Source: an uncultured Collinsella sp.
GTDB taxonomy: Bacteria; Actinomycetota; Coriobacteriia; Coriobacteriales; Coriobacteriaceae
Length of the DNA: 5,773 bases
Direction of reading: 5' to 3'
Assembly (NCBI GenBank): GCA_900545505.1
Contig: UQZC01000105.1
Span: forward strand, 1-5,773
A program made the translations under genes and the position numbers. The notes beneath the pieces were generated by a model, which saw nothing but the letters and a program-made list of their open reading frames with translations, searched no databases and was not told where the DNA came from. This document shows positions 4,797 through 5,773 of this stretch, piece by piece. Positions within the stretch are counted from its first letter, which is position 1. Each line of letters begins with the position of its first letter.

Positions 4797-5773
4797 ATGT
4801 GCAATGTTTCGCTCAACGGTACGCAACCGTCCGATGCGTCCCTGCGCGTCCTGCGCGCGCTTGAGGCGGCTGGTCTTGAGGCTTGGTACGTGGGCGGTTG
4901 GGTGCGCGACGCCCTGATGGGGTACCCCAGCCACGATGTTGATATGTGCTGAAGCGGCCTGTGGCAGGAGTCCAAAGCGGCGCTCGAGGCCGCCGGCATC
5001 GCGGTTGTGCAGTCGGGCATTAAATTTGGCGGAATCACGGCTATTTCCGATGGCGAGCGTATCGAGGTCACCACGTACCGTCTGGATGGCTTTTACACCG
5101 ATGGTCGTCATCCCCAGAGTGTGGAGCGTGCCGCCTCGCTCGAGGACGATCTGGCGCGCCGCGACTTTACCGTCAATGCCATGGCCTGGCATCCCGAGCG
5201 CGGGCTTGTCGACCGCTACGACGGCCAGGGTGACTTGGAGCGCAAGCTGATTCGCGCTGTCGGCGATCCCAAGCGTCGCTTTAACGAGGACGCCCTGCGC
5301 ATGCTGCGTGCGGTGCGCTTTGCCTGCCGTCTGGACTTTATGATTGAGCCCGAGACCAAGCGTGCGCTTGCCGAGTGCGCGCCGCTGCTCGATGCCGTGG
5401 CGCGTGAGCGTGTGGGTATTGAGCTCGAGGGCATTCTTTCGACCGGTCATGGGGGAGACGCGATGCTTCGCTATCCCGAGCTCATCTGTGCCGCTGTGCC
5501 CGAGTTGGCAGCGGGTCGCGGGTTTGATCAGCGCAGTGTCTATCATGCGTTTAACGTCTACGTGCATATCGCCCGTGTGCTGACGGTGGCGGGGGAGCTC
5601 GCGCTGTGTGACGGCGTCGCGCCCTCGTCGAGCCTTATGTGGGCGGCGTTTTTGCACGATGTGTCCAAGCCCGAGTGCTTCACGGTCGACCATGCCGGTA
5701 GCGGACACTTCTACGGTCATCCCGAGCTCGGCGCCAAGAAGGCGCATCGGCAGCGCGCGAATGCCGTTGAGGT
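4797..5773 (+). CDS. cca: CCA-adding tRNA nucleotidyltransferase, in-frame UGA at codon 52, 3' end cut by window
   Basis: The product adds or repairs the 3'-CCA of tRNAs. In the frame from 4797, motif A reads YVGGWVRDALMG then HDVDMC (metal-binding Asp47 and Asp49). A UGA follows at codon 52, where B. subtilis-type enzymes have Thr in DIDIATS. The frame continues without another stop or any shift for 273 codons to the window edge. It carries RRDFTVNAMAW, IRAVGDP.RRFNEDALRMLRAVRFACRLDF, a VARERVGIELEGIL segment and an HD-type domain (FLHDVSKP, FYGHPELGAKKA). Family motifs are therefore intact on both sides of a single UGA. Restarting downstream would lose the GGxVRD and DxD catalytic core. Explanations are UGA recoding (for example selenocysteine; the preceding codon is Cys UGC), a recent nonsense mutation (UGC to UGA is one change), or a base error. 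Family assignment is secure; whether the full-length protein is made is not. Confidence 0.88.
4954..4993 (+). promoter_or_regulatory. RNA stem-loop directly after the in-frame UGA (SECIS candidate)
   Basis: GCGGCCT (4954-4960) is the perfect reverse complement of AGGCCGC (4987-4993), starting one base after the UGA. Inside it, GAGTCC (4968-4973) can pair with 4979-4985 (one G-U, one bulged C at 4981) around the loop AAAGC. A competing fold pairs GCGGC (4977-4981) with GCCGC (4989-4993) around GCTCGAG. That loop begins with G, 29 nt after the UGA, inside the 16-37 nt range described for bacterial SECIS elements. G+C-rich coding DNA makes chance hairpins common, so this is suggestive only. Confidence 0.35.

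Noticed and set aside
4629..5747. 372-codon minus-strand open frame opposite the CCA-enzyme gene
   Set aside because: It is longer than the uninterrupted sense pieces, but the sense frame carries all CCA-enzyme motifs and this one carries none. It is a shadow frame.
4953..5773. Treating the CCA-enzyme gene as an ordinary decayed pseudogene
   Set aside because: There is only one lesion, with no frameshift and no second stop, and every downstream motif is intact. A recent nonsense mutation remains possible, so the point is left open in the findings rather than called.
1..5773. CRISPR array, tRNA or rRNA genes, transposase
   Set aside because: I found no spaced direct repeats, cloverleaf-like segments, rRNA-like stretches or transposase motifs on either strand.

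Overview
The window is high-GC and reads left to right: every supported gene is on the + strand. It holds a phosphotransferase (PTS) and sugar-phosphate kinase neighbourhood, followed by a tRNA-maturation gene. The G+C-rich codon use, strong Shine-Dalgarno sites, compact intrinsic terminators and overall protein character suggest an actinobacterium of the class Coriobacteriia, most likely Collinsella-like. That placement is an inference from protein flavour. No rRNA or other taxonomic marker is present.

Layout. Positions 1-403 contain no convincing gene. They hold a large, near-perfect inverted repeat (42-bp perfect arms, 115-156 and 225-266, around a loop with its own nested hairpin) and the ptsH leader. 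Next come ptsH (HPr, 404-667), an intrinsic terminator (713-750), ptsI (enzyme I, 801-2504), a structured 74-nt gap, a first PfkB-family 1-phosphofructokinase-type gene (2579-3511) and a strong terminator (3540-3570). A second paralogous kinase follows (3700-4632) with its own terminator (4666-4703). Last is a CCA-adding tRNA nucleotidyltransferase (4797 to beyond the window edge).

How the genes fit together. Enzyme I takes phosphate from PEP and passes it to HPr, which feeds sugar-specific EII complexes encoded elsewhere. A fructose EII would deliver fructose 1-phosphate, and a 1-phosphofructokinase turns that into fructose 1,6-bisphosphate for glycolysis. General PTS proteins next to two such kinases therefore make metabolic sense. 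The two kinases have equal length (310 aa) and are clearly paralogous, but they differ at family-signature positions, which suggests divided substrates or regulation. Terminators after ptsH, after kinase 1 and after kinase 2 imply at least partly separate transcription units.

The most notable observation is in the last gene. Its reading frame is intact and well conserved over 325 codons except for one in-frame UGA at codon 52 (4950-4952), three codons after the second Asp of the catalytic DxD motif. The frame stays the same on both sides, all downstream family motifs are intact, and inverted-repeat RNA structure begins 1 nt after the UGA. UGA recoding (selenocysteine or another readthrough), a recent nonsense mutation and a base error are all possible. 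Sequence alone does not decide between them.
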